A DNA stretch of 44,113 nucleotides from Candidatus Hydrogenedentota bacterium (lineage in GTDB: Bacteria > Hydrogenedentota > Hydrogenedentia > Hydrogenedentales > SLHB01): the NCBI GenBank assembly GCA_016215105.1, contig JACRLJ010000119.1, forward strand, positions 1 through 44,113. Reading direction: 5' to 3'. Both the position numbers and the translations under genes were made by a program. The notes below the pieces were generated by a model. That model did not search any database. It was not told the DNA's origin and was given only the letters and a program-made list of their open reading frames with translations. How positions within the stretch are numbered: position 1 is the stretch's first letter; each line of letters opens with the position of its first letter. Below are positions 16,307 to 24,925 of this stretch, piece by piece.

Positions 16307-18352
16307 ATGGGTCGCCACCTGAGAACGATGGTTCTTGCCGCCACCGCCGCCATATCGCTGATAGTATTCTGCAGCCGATCGGCGCGAGCCGAGGAAGTTC
16401 CTGACGCGCTTCGCAGCGCGGTTGAGAACGCGGTAGCCAAGGTCAAACCCGCTTTGGTCCGCATACACGTTGTATTCGTCGAATATAACGATGGACGCGA
16501 GGTAAAATTTCAAGCGTCAGGCAGCGGCGCGGTGATCGGCAAAGAAGGTTACGTCATTACGAATCACCACGTGGCCGGACATGCCACCCGAATCCAGTGT
16601 ACTTTCTCAAACAAGGAGGAGATGGAGGCGGATCTGGTTGGCACCGATGCGTTGACGGATATTTCGGTGTTGAAATTGAGGCCTGACTCCCCTCGTGACT
16701 TTCCGGTTGCGGAGTTCGGTGACTCATCCAGAGTTCTTGTCGGCGACAACGTATTGGCGATGGGGAGCCCCATGGCCCTGTCCCAAAGTGTTACTCTCGG
16801 CATTGTCAGCAATACGGAAATGATCATGCCGAAGATGATGCAGTGGCGGTTCACGCTGGATGGGGAAGATGTGGGCTCAATCGTGCGCTGGATTGGCCAT
16901 GACGCTGCAATCTATCCGGGCAATTCCGGCGGTCCATTGGTTAATCTCAACGGACAAATTATCGGTATCAACGAGATCGACCTCGCACTGAGCGGCGCGA
17001 TTCCGGGAAATCTCGCTAATACGGTTGCCCAGGAGATCATCAAGAACGGCCGTGTAAAGCGCAGTTGGCTTGGGCTCGAAATACAGCCCTTGCTGAAACA
17101 TTCGAAAATCGATCACGGAGTCTTGGTCAGCGGTACGATGAAGGGTTCGCCCGCAGACAAAGCGGGCATCCAGTCTGGAGACATCATAGTTCGTCTGGCA
17201 GGCAAAGATGTGAACATACACTTCGACGAAGAGAAACCCGGATTCAACCGCATGGTAGCCGATCTCCCCATTGGCCAGGAGATCGAAGTGGCGATCCTGC
17301 GTGACGGCAAGGAGATTCCCCTGAAGGTCGCCACGGCGGAGCGTGAGGAAGCCAGCCCCAAACAGTCGGAGCTCAAGAAATGGGGAATCACCGGCCGCAA
17401 TATTTCGTTCTTCATCGCCAAGGAAATGAAACTCGACAGCCAGGAGGGCGTTCTGATCACTTCGGTTAGCCCGGGAGGACCGGCCGGTGACGCGAAGCCC
17501 AAACTAACGCAAGATGATGTCGTTCATGATGTCGGCGGGACTCCCATTAAGAATGTGAAAGAATTGTCCGAATTGACCGCGAAACTTACCGAGGGAAAGA
17601 AGGACCCTGTGCCGACGCTCATTGGATTTACTCGGGACACCGAGAAACTCGTGACAGTCGTCAAAATTGGGATCAAAGATTTCGACGATCCCGGCCTCGA
17701 GGTCCGCAAGGCGTGGCTTCCCATCAAGTATCAGGTGATTACAAAAGATATCGCCGAGCAACTGGGATTTCCGGATAGGAAAGGATTCCGAATAACCGCC
17801 GTGTTTCCAGAAAGCGCCGCGGAGAGAGCCCAACTGAAAGTGGGTGACCTTATTGTCGCGGTTGACGGCGCCCCATTGACCGCCTCCGCTCCCGAACAAT
17901 TGGAAGAGCTTCCCGCGCTAATCCGCCAGTACAAAGTTGGCACAACGGCTGAACTCTCCATTATCCGCGGAAAGGAGCCGATGAAGGCGTCTATCGAGCT
18001 TCCGCAGGGTCCGCCTGAGAGCCGTGAGATGAAGAAGCATCAGGATACCGATTTCGAATTTACCGTACGTGACATCTCGCTGACGGACCAGGTCAGCCAG
18101 CAATGGCAGAAGGATCAGCACGGGGTCTTGGTCATCGAGATCAAACCCGGAGGATGGGCGGAACTCGGACGCATGAACGTCAGCGACTTGATCACCGACA
18201 TCGAGGGTACACCGATCAGCAGCGTGGATGGCTTGCAGTCCAAGATGAAGGAAATCGCCGCGGCTAAACCGCGTTCAGTCGTGCTGCGGGTTCTCCGTGG
18301 CGTACACACTCTCTTCCTGGAACTGGAGCCCAACTGGAGTACAAGCCCTTAG
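16307..18352 (+). CDS. Exported HtrA-like serine protease with four PDZ domains
   Basis: Periplasmic trypsin-fold protease of the Deg/HtrA type. 681 residues: a signal peptide (about 1-28, ending ARA), a protease domain (about 35-240) with an intact triad (His88 in TNHHV, Asp118 in LTDISVLKL, Ser207 in YPGNSGGPL), then four PDZ-like repeats at about 245-345, 355-450, 480-575 and 585-675, each with a recognisable GVLV/ITSVSPGGPA/VGDLI-type core. Four PDZ repeats are more than the one or two of classical DegP/DegS, so substrate recognition or assembly is likely elaborate. The ATG at 16307 has GAGGTAACTTGA before it (GAGG 8-9 bases away). A catalytically dead homologue follows after 19 bases and is probably co-expressed. 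The ECF sigma/anti-sigma pair lies upstream. Confidence 0.9.
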   Translation: MGRHLRTMVLAATAAISLIVFCSRSARAEEVPDALRSAVENAVAKVKPALVRIHVVFVEYNDGREVKFQASGSGAVIGKEGYVITNHHVAGHATRIQCTFSNKEEMEADLVGTDALTDISVLKLRPDSPRDFPVAEFGDSSRVLVGDNVLAMGSPMALSQSVTLGIVSNTEMIMPKMMQWRFTLDGEDVGSIVRWIGHDAAIYPGNSGGPLVNLNGQIIGINEIDLALSGAIPGNLANTVAQEIIKNGRVKRSWLGLEIQPLLKHSKIDHGVLVSGTMKGSPADKAGIQSGDIIVRLAGKDVNIHFDEEKPGFNRMVADLPIGQEIEVAILRDGKEIPLKVATAEREEASPKQSELKKWGITGRNISFFIAKEMKLDSQEGVLITSVSPGGPAGDAKPKLTQDDVVHDVGGTPIKNVKELSELTAKLTEGKKDPVPTLIGFTRDTEKLVTVVKIGIKDFDDPGLEVRKAWLPIKYQVITKDIAEQLGFPDRKGFRITAVFPESAAERAQLKVGDLIVAVDGAPLTASAPEQLEELPALIRQYKVGTTAELSIIRGKEPMKASIELPQGPPESREMKKHQDTDFEFTVRDISLTDQVSQQWQKDQHGVLVIEIKPGGWAELGRMNVSDLITDIEGTPISSVDGLQSKMKEIAAAKPRSVVLRVLRGVHTLFLELEPNWSTSP

Positions 18353-18371
18353 GGGTGGAAAGGCGTTTCGT

Positions 18372-19301
18372 ATGCTTACATTGACCAAACGGAGTGCGTT
18401 GGGAGCGGTCGCGGCGGCTGCGTTGGTGTTTTCTGCTGCCGCTGACGAGGCGGCCGTTGCGGGCCGCACCGTCTTGGATGCGCACAAGAACGCCGTCGTC
18501 ACGGTTTCCTTGGTTATCAAACAACAGTTTTCGATGGGAGGATCCGGATCGCAGGAACAGGAAGAAAAAGCCGAAGTCACCGGAACGGTCATCGATCCTT
18601 CCGGACTTACGGTCCTTTCACTGAGCCAAACCGATCCGTCAGCCCTCATCCAGAGCATGATGGGCGATATGACGGACGGCGGGGACATGAAGATTGATAG
18701 CACTCTTGCGGATGTCAAGATCATAACCGAGGACGGGAAGGAATTGGCCGCCAAAGTTGTGCTGCGCGACAAAGATCTCGATCTGGCTTTTATCCGTCCC
18801 ACGGAAAAACCCGCCGCTCCGCTTGCCTCAATCAACCTCAAAGAGTCCGGGACCCCTCAAATACTCGATCAAATCCTGGTGCTGAATCGCCTGGGCAAGG
18901 TAGCCAATCGCGCGTACGCGATGTCTGTTGACCGTGTTGAAGCCATCATCGCGAAGCCGCGCACGTTTTACGTTCCTGGCCGTGGTGAATCTACGGGCGC
19001 CTTGGGCTGCCCCGCGTTTACGATTGACGGCAAGATTGTCGGTGTCGCCTTGCTGCGCACCATCCCCGGCGGACTGAGTGGCGGCGGCATGATGAGCATG
19101 ATGGGCGGCGGACATGACAGCGTGTTGCCGGTTATTCTGCCCGCGGCCGACATCCTAGAGGCCGGCCAGCAAGCCCCCGCGGCGGCGGACGTCAAGGACG
19201 AGCCCAAGCCAAAGCCTGAACCGGCGCCAGCAGCCGCTCCATCATCGAATTCGGTCACTATTCCCGCGACTCCTGCCCCGCCGACGCCCAAGACGCCGTA
19301 G
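18372..19301 (+). CDS. Exported HtrA-like pseudoprotease (catalytic His and Ser lost)
   Basis: Homologue of the protease domain of the preceding gene, without its chemistry. 309 residues: a signal peptide (about 1-24, ending SAAA), a trypsin-fold region (about 30-270), a Gly/Met-rich loop near 237-250 and a Pro/Ala/Lys-rich tail. Where active relatives have a TNAHV-type motif this one has VLSLSQ, so His is lost. Where they have GNSGGP it has GALGCP, so Ser is lost. The Asp-bearing strand DLDLAFI remains. No PDZ domain is visible. It is therefore likely a regulator, chaperone or partner of the active protease rather than an enzyme. I chose ATG 18372 (after GGGGTGGAAAGG) over an upstream frame opening that overlaps the previous gene. 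A strong terminator follows. Confidence 0.8.
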   Translation: MLTLTKRSALGAVAAAALVFSAAADEAAVAGRTVLDAHKNAVVTVSLVIKQQFSMGGSGSQEQEEKAEVTGTVIDPSGLTVLSLSQTDPSALIQSMMGDMTDGGDMKIDSTLADVKIITEDGKELAAKVVLRDKDLDLAFIRPTEKPAAPLASINLKESGTPQILDQILVLNRLGKVANRAYAMSVDRVEAIIAKPRTFYVPGRGESTGALGCPAFTIDGKIVGVALLRTIPGGLSGGGMMSMMGGGHDSVLPVILPAADILEAGQQAPAAADVKDEPKPKPEPAPAAAPSSNSVTIPATPAPPTPKTP

Positions 19302-19768
19302 AATCCAGCGCAACACGGTCTCCCGCCAGCAATTTGGCCAGGGCGAGTACGGTTCGATTCCTGCGATGGCAGTGGCGGATGCGCCGCCACTGCCATCGCT
19401 TTTTCGCGCCATGCCTGAAGTGTCAGCTTACCGTCGAAGTGTACAGCCGGAGTATCCCGCGCGAAATAATGTGGCACGCGCCGCGTGTTTATCCGGAAAC
19501 CTCCACTTTGCTATGATCGCGAAATGGAAGTGCGTCGCAACTGCTCCGAGCGGCGCTTGCTCCGCCGCGTGGCGCGGATGAACTGCGGAGTTTGGCTCCA
19601 CTGTGGAGAATGCCTCGCACCGAGTGTAGGTATCCCACTGCCGGAAGTCATGACACGCGAACGGTGGCCTACTCGATCCCAGGAATCCGGCCAGAAAGTC
19701 GACTCTCTGGCCGCGCCCCTAGAAGTTTGGACGGTTCAATTGCAGGACATACCGAGGAGCAATGGCTT
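19302..19768. other. Spacer with terminator and possible fol promoter
   Basis: Holds the terminator at 19363-19404. Further on, TATGAT at 19512-19517 could be a -10 box for the folate operon, but the hexamer 17 bases upstream is a poor -35. The frame open through part of this stretch lacks conserved sequence before the SDR start at 19769. Nothing else recognised. Confidence 0.5.
19363..19404 (+). terminator. Intrinsic terminator, 16-bp perfect stem
   Basis: GCGATGGCAGTGGCGG (19363-19378) pairs without mismatch to 19384-19399 across the 5-base loop ATGCG and is followed at once by five T (19400-19404). It closes the protease/pseudoprotease transcription unit, 61 bases after the stop. Confidence 0.93.
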
Positions 19769-20518
19769 ATGAGCGGGGCTAGTCCGCTTGCGGGAAAGAC
19801 CGCGCTCGTCACCGGCGCCGCCAAGCGAATCGGCCACGCCGTGGCCCTCGAGTTGGCGCGAAATGGCGTCAATGTCGTCGTGCATTACCGCCACTCATCT
19901 GAGTACGCATTGGAGACGGCCGACGCGATTCGCGCGACGGGAGTGCGCACTTGGACCCTTTCGGCGGACTTGGCCGATCCAGACGCCGCAGCCGGTCTGA
20001 TGTCCCGGGCTGTCAAGACCGCAGGACCAATCGACATTCTTGTGAATAGCGCTTCCGCGTTTCCGGAAGATACGTTGAGGGATTTCTCGCTGGACCGACT
20101 GCGCCAGTCGATTGCGGTGAATGCCTTTGCGCCTCTCGTGCTGTCGAGGCGTTTCGCGTCGCAAGATCGGGAGGGCGCTATCATCAATTTCCTCGATGCG
20201 CGCATGAACGATTACGACCGAGGCCACGTTTCGTATCAACTCGCCAAACAAATGCTTGCTTCCCTTACGGGAATGATGGCCAATGAGTTCGCCCCGGCGA
20301 TTCGCGTCAACGCCGTCGCGCCAGGACTCGTGCTGCCGCCCGAAGGCAAAGACGACGCCTACCTCCATTCGTTGGCGCACACCAATCCGCTGAACGCGGT
20401 GGGTACCGTCGCCGAGGTCACCGATGCCGTGTTATTCCTATTGCGTAGCCCTTTCGTCACCGGCCAAGTCATCTATGTGGACGGGGGACGACACCTGAGG
20501 AGCAGTGTGCATGTCTGA
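19769..20518 (+). CDS. Short-chain dehydrogenase, pteridine-reductase-like
   Basis: NADPH-dependent reductase of the SDR family, 249 residues. Visible: the nucleotide loop TGAAKRIG (about 14-21), VVVHYRHSS, a DILVNSAS strand, the catalytic Tyr and Lys in SYQLAK and a final VIYVDGGRHL. TGxxxRIG together with VVHYxxS is typical of pteridine reductases and FolM (dihydromonapterin reductase). The overlap with folB, folK and folE supports a role in reducing pterins or dihydrofolate. It could replace a classical dihydrofolate reductase, which I do not see here. The ATG at 19769 has GAGGAGC about 9 bases upstream. It is the first gene of the operon and overlaps folB by 8 bases. Confidence 0.85.
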   Translation: MSGASPLAGKTALVTGAAKRIGHAVALELARNGVNVVVHYRHSSEYALETADAIRATGVRTWTLSADLADPDAAAGLMSRAVKTAGPIDILVNSASAFPEDTLRDFSLDRLRQSIAVNAFAPLVLSRRFASQDREGAIINFLDARMNDYDRGHVSYQLAKQMLASLTGMMANEFAPAIRVNAVAPGLVLPPEGKDDAYLHSLAHTNPLNAVGTVAEVTDAVLFLLRSPFVTGQVIYVDGGRHLRSSVHV

Positions 20519-20888
20519 TCATTCGCTCGACACGATCTATATTCGTGATTTGCTGTTGCGCTGCGTCCTCGGCGTGAATCCGGAAGAGCGCGGACAGCGC
20601 CAGGACGTCGTGGTCAATATAACGTTGCGCGCCAATCTAGGCGAGGCATGCGCGAGTGATCGAATTGAAGATACGATTGACTACAAGACCCTGAAAAAGC
20701 GCGTTATGGCCATGGTGGAAGGTTCCGCGTATTTCCTTGTTGAACGGCTTGCGCAACGCATTGCAGAAGTCTGCCTCGACGATCCCCGCGTTATGTCCGT
20801 GGACGTCGTCGTTGACAAACCGGGCGCGCTCCGTTTTGCGCGCAGCGTCGCGGTCGGCGTTTCTCGAGGACGCGGCGGTCATGCGTGA
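20511..20888 (+). CDS. folB: Dihydroneopterin aldolase
   Basis: Splits 7,8-dihydroneopterin to 6-hydroxymethyl-dihydropterin and glycolaldehyde in folate synthesis. 125 residues, the usual single tunnel-fold domain. Visible: IYIRDLLLRCVLGVNPEER (Glu of the pterin site), the Tyr in DTIDYKTL, and the catalytic Lys in VDKPGALRFA. The ATG at 20511 follows GAGGAGC by about 8 bases; an in-frame GTG two codons earlier (20505) is less likely. It overlaps the SDR gene by 8 bases (ATGTCTGA) and folK by 8 bases (ATGCGTGA), so translation is coupled along the operon. Confidence 0.94.
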   Translation: MSDHSLDTIYIRDLLLRCVLGVNPEERGQRQDVVVNITLRANLGEACASDRIEDTIDYKTLKKRVMAMVEGSAYFLVERLAQRIAEVCLDDPRVMSVDVVVDKPGALRFARSVAVGVSRGRGGHA

Positions 20889-21414
20889 GCGCAGCGTACT
20901 ACAACGTGTCTTCATTTCGATTGGCTCGAACATCGAGCCGGAGTCGAATATTGTCAAGGGTCTCGGATTGCTTTCCAGCTATGTCACCATAAACGCGGTC
21001 TCGACTGTTTTCCGAACAGACCCAATTGGTCCGGGCGGCGGACCGCCCTTCCTTAATGGCGTGTTCGCCATCACGACTCAGACGGGCCCGCGCGCGCTGA
21101 AATACCGCGTATTGCGTTCCATTGAAGACCGTCTTGGACGGATTCGCACGGACGACCGCTATGCGCCGAGAGTGATTGACTTGGATATTCTGCTCTACGA
21201 AAATGAGATGATCGATGAGCCCGGCTTGAAGATCCCGGACCCGGATCTCGCCGACAGGCCATTTCTCATCGAGGCTTTGCTCGAGATCGAGCCCGGCCTC
21301 GTGCTGCCCGGGACTCAGGCGCCGCTCGCGATGCTTCTTCCAGAGAGTGAAGCCCGCTCCTATACGCCTGAACACGAATTTACAACGCAACTACGCCAGA
21401 GGTTAGCCCAATGA
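20881..21414 (+). CDS. folK: 6-hydroxymethyl-7,8-dihydropterin pyrophosphokinase
   Basis: Transfers pyrophosphate from ATP to hydroxymethyl-dihydropterin, preparing it for joining to p-aminobenzoate. 177 residues. Visible: [12 protein letters not shown], the VFRTDPIGP segment with FLNGV, then the signature [16 protein letters not shown] with the metal-binding Asp pair, and [19 protein letters not shown]. The start at ATG 20881 lies inside the folB end. Its stop overlaps folE by 4 bases (ATGA). FolP, the next enzyme, is not in the window. Confidence 0.95.
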   Translation: MRERSVLQRVFISIGSNIEPESNIVKGLGLLSSYVTINAVSTVFRTDPIGPGGGPPFLNGVFAITTQTGPRALKYRVLRSIEDRLGRIRTDDRYAPRVIDLDILLYENEMIDEPGLKIPDPDLADRPFLIEALLEIEPGLVLPGTQAPLAMLLPESEARSYTPEHEFTTQLRQRLAQ

Positions 21415-21977
21415 ATCAGGAACGCGTCGCGCATCTTGTGCGAGAACTATTGCTTGAAATCGGAGAAGATCCCGACCGCGAGGGTCTGCTCAAGACACCA
21501 CAGCGCGTCGCGCAGGCATACGAGTACCTTACCTCCGGGTATGCGCTATCCACTGAGGAAGTGGTGAATGGCGCAATATTCGAATCGCACTCCAACAACA
21601 TGATCATCTCCCGCGATATTGAAGTGTACAGTTTGTGCGAACACCACATGTTGCCGTTCCTGGGCCGCTGTCACATCGGGTACATCCCGCGGAAGAAAGT
21701 GCTGGGACTGAGCAAGCTGTCCCGCATCGTGGATTGCTTCGCTCGCCGCCTCCAGATTCAGGAGCGATTGACGGCGCAGATTGCGGAAGACCTGATGTCG
21801 GCAACCGAGGCCGAAGGGGTCGGCGTCGTAATGGAATGCAAGCATTTGTGCATGATGATGCGCGGCGTCGAGAAGCAGAACTCGGTCATGGTGACTTCGT
21901 CGGTTCTCGGAAGCTTTCTTGACGAGGAAGCGACACGACTGGAATTCCTCAATCTGATCGGCCCGCGTCATTCCTGA
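21411..21977 (+). CDS. folE: GTP cyclohydrolase I
   Basis: First committed step from GTP to pterins, giving dihydroneopterin triphosphate. 188 residues of the zinc-dependent FolE1 type. Visible: [15 protein letters not shown] near the start, the zinc ligands in CEHHMLPF (Cys and His) and the later Cys in [24 protein letters not shown] and the QERLT stretch. The missing upstream member of the branch is a dihydroneopterin triphosphate pyrophosphatase, often unlinked. Last gene of the pterin operon; no terminator is visible in the following 50 bases. Confidence 0.96.
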   Translation: MNQERVAHLVRELLLEIGEDPDREGLLKTPQRVAQAYEYLTSGYALSTEEVVNGAIFESHSNNMIISRDIEVYSLCEHHMLPFLGRCHIGYIPRKKVLGLSKLSRIVDCFARRLQIQERLTAQIAEDLMSATEAEGVGVVMECKHLCMMMRGVEKQNSVMVTSSVLGSFLDEEATRLEFLNLIGPRHS

Positions 21978-22025
21978 CGGAAACACACCGCAACTCCTCG
22001 CTTCAACACCGGCCGGACCTCATAC

Positions 22026-22054
22026 TTGACTTCAATGACCAATCAAGTCATAAT
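22026..22054 (+). promoter_or_regulatory. Sigma-70 promoter with overlapping dyad upstream of cysI
   Basis: TTGACT (22026-22031), a 17-base spacer, then CATAAT (22049-22054). The arms TGACTT (22027-22032) and AAGTCA (22045-22050) form an inverted repeat spanning the -35 and the start of the -10, a natural place for a repressor. Together with its position before the sulfate assimilation genes this suggests control by sulfur supply, though the factor is unknown. Confidence 0.7.
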
Positions 22055-22082
22055 TACATCGAATTCGCCGAATAGCGACTAT

Positions 22083-22114
22083 CATTGAAATGTTTATCAT
22101 GATAGCTATCAATG
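22083..22114 (+). promoter_or_regulatory. Nested dyads in the cysI leader
   Basis: Within the predicted leader, TGATAGCTATCA (22100-22111) is a perfect 12-bp palindrome. It is nested inside a wider dyad CATTGA (22083-22088)/TCAATG (22109-22114). Another short dyad, ATCAG/CTGAT, follows near 22130-22143. These could be operator copies or RNA hairpins in the leader. Confidence 0.45.
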
Positions 22115-22162
22115 TTGGGATTGGTGACATCAGATCACTGATATACAAGGAGTTACGACGCA

Positions 22163-23932
22163 ATGCCGAATACAGACACTGACGGAGCCGAAGTCAAGCT
22201 GACCGCGGTGGAAGGCTTCAAGTCCGCGAGCCGGGGGCTCTACGGTCCCATCCCAGATGAGTTGGGCAGCACCGCCCCCTTTTCGGAATGTTCGTCCCAG
22301 TTGCTCAAGTACCACGGGACTTATCAGCAAGACAATCGGGATACCCGTACCGAGCGCAAGAAGGCGGGCCTGGACAAAGAGTATCGGATGATGCTTCGTA
22401 CAAAGTTTCCCGCCGGGCATCTGACGGCGGAGCAGTATCTTGCGTGCGACGCACTTGCCACTCGGTACGGTCAGAACGATATGCGCGTGACTTCGCGCCA
22501 GGATTTTCAGTTCCACGGCGTGCTCAAAGGAAATCTGCGCGCGCTCATTCACGACTTGAATCTCTACTCGAAGGTTACCACCTTCGGCTGCTGCGGAGAT
22601 GTGGTGCGCAATACGACCGGGAGTCCGGTGGCGGATATCGACCCGAAGTACCGCAATTGCGGTGTCAATCTTCTCGACGTTGCGCGCCGGATCAGCGCCC
22701 ATTTCCTGCCAAAGACGCGCAGCTACTACGACCTCTGGCTCGACGATGAAAAGGCCACCGTCAACAGCGACGGCACTGTTACATTTGCAGCGGACGTACA
22801 CTCGGCAACCGCGGTCGAAGAACCGGTCTACGGCACGTCCTATCTTCCGCGGAAGTTCAAGATTGGCGTCACGACCGATTTTGACAATTCCATAGACGTG
22901 TTCACCAACGACGCCGGGGTTATCGCGGCGACCGAATCCGGCCGCGTTGTCGGCTATGAGATCCTGGCCGGTGGCGGGCTCGGGTACACGCACAATAAGG
23001 CGGCAACGTTCCCGCGTCTGGCGACACCGATTGCCTTTCTGACCGACGAAAAAGAGATCGTTGGTGTCCTCGAAGCCATCGTGAAGATCTTTCGCGATTT
23101 CGGCGGACGTTCCGACCGTAAACACGCGCGCCTGAAGTACCTCATAGAGGATTGGGGTGTGGACAAATTCCGCGCCAAAGTCGCCGAATACTATGGCAAG
23201 CCGTTGCCGGAACCCCGCAATATTCAACCAGGATCGCAGCCAGACTACCTGGGTTGGTCGAAGCAGATTCAGCCCGGCTCGAACTATGTCGGGATTTGGG
23301 TCGAAAACGGCCGCATACGCGATTTTGGAGGTAGTCACCAATTCAAGAGCGGTTTGCGCGCTATCGTCGAGCGATTCAAGCCCGATATCCGGTTGACGGC
23401 GCAACACCGCGTCATTCTGGCAAACATCCGTGATGAAGATGTGGCGGCCGTGCAGGCGCTGCTCGACGAGTACTCGATCCCGACGGACAAGGGTATTTCC
23501 ACCATTCGGCGCGCGGAAATGGCCTGCCCGGCGCTGCCGCTGTGCTCCTTGGCGATGTCGGAAGCGGAACGCGCGCTTCCCGATGTGATGAAGGCCATCG
23601 AGGACGCGGGTCACGGCGACGCGGACGTAACGATTCGCATGAGCGGCTGCCCCAACAATTGCTCGCGGCCGCGAACCGCCGAAATCGGGATCGTTGGCTG
23701 GGGTACGGACCGATACCAGTTGTACGTAGCCGGCCATCATCTCGGAACGCGCCTGAACGCGACCCTGGTTGACAAGATCGCGACAAAGGACCTCGCTCCG
23801 GCGATCGCGGCTCTGCTTGACGCGTGGAAAGCCGGACGTGCGGATGGAGAACGGTTCGGCGACTGGTCGGCGCGCGTGGGGATTGACGAACTGCGTCCCT
23901 TGGTTAGCGGCGTCGTGGCGCAGAAGGCGTAA
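22163..23932 (+). CDS. cysI: Assimilatory sulfite reductase, hemoprotein (nitrite/sulfite reductase family)
   Basis: Reduces sulfite to sulfide by six electrons using siroheme and a 4Fe-4S cluster. 589 residues, the duplicated two-repeat architecture of the family: MRVTSRQDFQFHGV and TFGCCGDVVRN in the first half, RQDFQ-type siroheme contacts, and in the second half the cluster ligands CPALPLC (C-x5-C) and CPNNCSRP (C-x3-C). Nitrite and sulfite reductases share this plan. The adjacent APS/PAPS reductase favours sulfite. A separate flavoprotein (CysJ) is absent, so electrons probably come from ferredoxin. The ATG at 22163 follows AAGGAGTTACGACGCA, a good ribosome site. First gene after the promoter at 22026. 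Confidence 0.93.
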   Translation: MPNTDTDGAEVKLTAVEGFKSASRGLYGPIPDELGSTAPFSECSSQLLKYHGTYQQDNRDTRTERKKAGLDKEYRMMLRTKFPAGHLTAEQYLACDALATRYGQNDMRVTSRQDFQFHGVLKGNLRALIHDLNLYSKVTTFGCCGDVVRNTTGSPVADIDPKYRNCGVNLLDVARRISAHFLPKTRSYYDLWLDDEKATVNSDGTVTFAADVHSATAVEEPVYGTSYLPRKFKIGVTTDFDNSIDVFTNDAGVIAATESGRVVGYEILAGGGLGYTHNKAATFPRLATPIAFLTDEKEIVGVLEAIVKIFRDFGGRSDRKHARLKYLIEDWGVDKFRAKVAEYYGKPLPEPRNIQPGSQPDYLGWSKQIQPGSNYVGIWVENGRIRDFGGSHQFKSGLRAIVERFKPDIRLTAQHRVILANIRDEDVAAVQALLDEYSIPTDKGISTIRRAEMACPALPLCSLAMSEAERALPDVMKAIEDAGHGDADVTIRMSGCPNNCSRPRTAEIGIVGWGTDRYQLYVAGHHLGTRLNATLVDKIATKDLAPAIAALLDAWKAGRADGERFGDWSARVGIDELRPLVSGVVAQKA

Positions 23933-23980
23933 AGGCGATTGCGAAGCCCTTCGCCGGGCGGAACCTGTTGAGGTAAACAA

Positions 23981-24715
23981 ATGACGATTCTCGAAAATCA
24001 GAGCGAACTCCTGGATCGCCTCGAAGCCATGAGCCCCGAGGAAATGTTGACGTGGGCCCACACAAACCACGGCGACCGCGCCGGCATCATCACGAGCTTT
24101 CAAGACACAGGAACGGTCATGGTCGATATGTCGCGGCGTTGCGCTCCCGGACTTCGGGTTATCACGATCGACACGCTCCGATTGCATCCGGAAACCTACG
24201 AGCTCATGGACGCCATCGAGAAGCGCTATGGCATCACGGTGGAACGTTTCCAACCCGATCCCGAGCGCCTTCAAAAGATGGTAGCTCAACACGGCGAGTT
24301 CCTTTTCTTCGACAGTAAACCCAAGCAGGAGTTTTGCTGCAAGATACGCAAGGTCGAGCCGAATGAACGCGCTCTGGCCTCGCTCGATGTCTGGATAACC
24401 GGATTGCGCCGGGACCAGTCCGCGGCGCGCAAGGTTACGCCCCGCGCGTCCTGGATCGACCGGAATGGGCGCGCGCTGCTCAAACTTGCTCCGCTTGCCG
24501 ATTGGTCCGAAGAGCAGGTTCGGCAATATGTCAAGAAACACGATCTTCCCTATAACACCTTGTATGACAAGGGTTACTCGAGCATTGGCTGCGTAATCTG
24601 CTCGACGCCGACCCTTCCCCTCGAGGACAAGCGGGCGGGCCGGTGGCGCTGGTTCAACCACACTGGCGAGGGCGACAAGGAGTGCGGCATACACATCGGC
24701 GGCAGCGGGATATAG
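23981..24715 (+). CDS. cysH: Adenylyl-sulfate (APS) reductase, 4Fe-4S type
   Basis: Reduces activated sulfate to sulfite for cysteine synthesis. 244 residues of the PAPS/APS reductase family. The Cys pair in FCCKIRK and the later CxxC in GCVICSTP are the 4Fe-4S ligands that mark the APS-reducing form; enzymes using PAPS lack them. The catalytic Cys is in the C-terminal KECGIH. The SFQDTGTV (P-loop-like) and ITGLRRDQS segments are the nucleotide and substrate sites. Its ATG has GAGGT 8 bases upstream, and it lies 48 bases after cysI. ATP sulfurylase is not in the window. A small GCCGGC-gcct-GCCGGC hairpin (24715-24730) sits at its stop. Confidence 0.94.
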   Translation: MTILENQSELLDRLEAMSPEEMLTWAHTNHGDRAGIITSFQDTGTVMVDMSRRCAPGLRVITIDTLRLHPETYELMDAIEKRYGITVERFQPDPERLQKMVAQHGEFLFFDSKPKQEFCCKIRKVEPNERALASLDVWITGLRRDQSAARKVTPRASWIDRNGRALLKLAPLADWSEEQVRQYVKKHDLPYNTLYDKGYSSIGCVICSTPTLPLEDKRAGRWRWFNHTGEGDKECGIHIGGSGI

Positions 24716-24730
24716 CCGGCGCCTGCCGGC
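24715..24730. repeat. Short GC hairpin at the cysH stop
   Basis: GCCGGC (24715-24720) and GCCGGC (24725-24730) pair across GCCT. No T-run follows. It may stabilise the cysIH message or be a weak transcription pause. Confidence 0.5.
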
Positions 24731-24925
24731 CCAAACGATAGACCGCCGACGCTGTTTGACGATTGGACCTGGCCACGCCCGCGAATTCCAGAAATGTTCG
24801 CCACGTCCCGGGTGTTCCCATAGCGTTGACCTTGATTGGCGGCCAAGAGCGTGGCGAGCCCGTTCGGGCGGTCTTGCAGGACTCTCGGCGACTTCCCTCC
24901 AACCAAACACGACGGAGATCACGAA

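Noticed and set aside
19351-19361. GGTTCGATTCC, like a tRNA T-loop (also GGTTCGAACC at 15156-15165)
   Set aside because: Neither is flanked by pairing T-stems, acceptor stem or anticodon arm, so no tRNA is supported.
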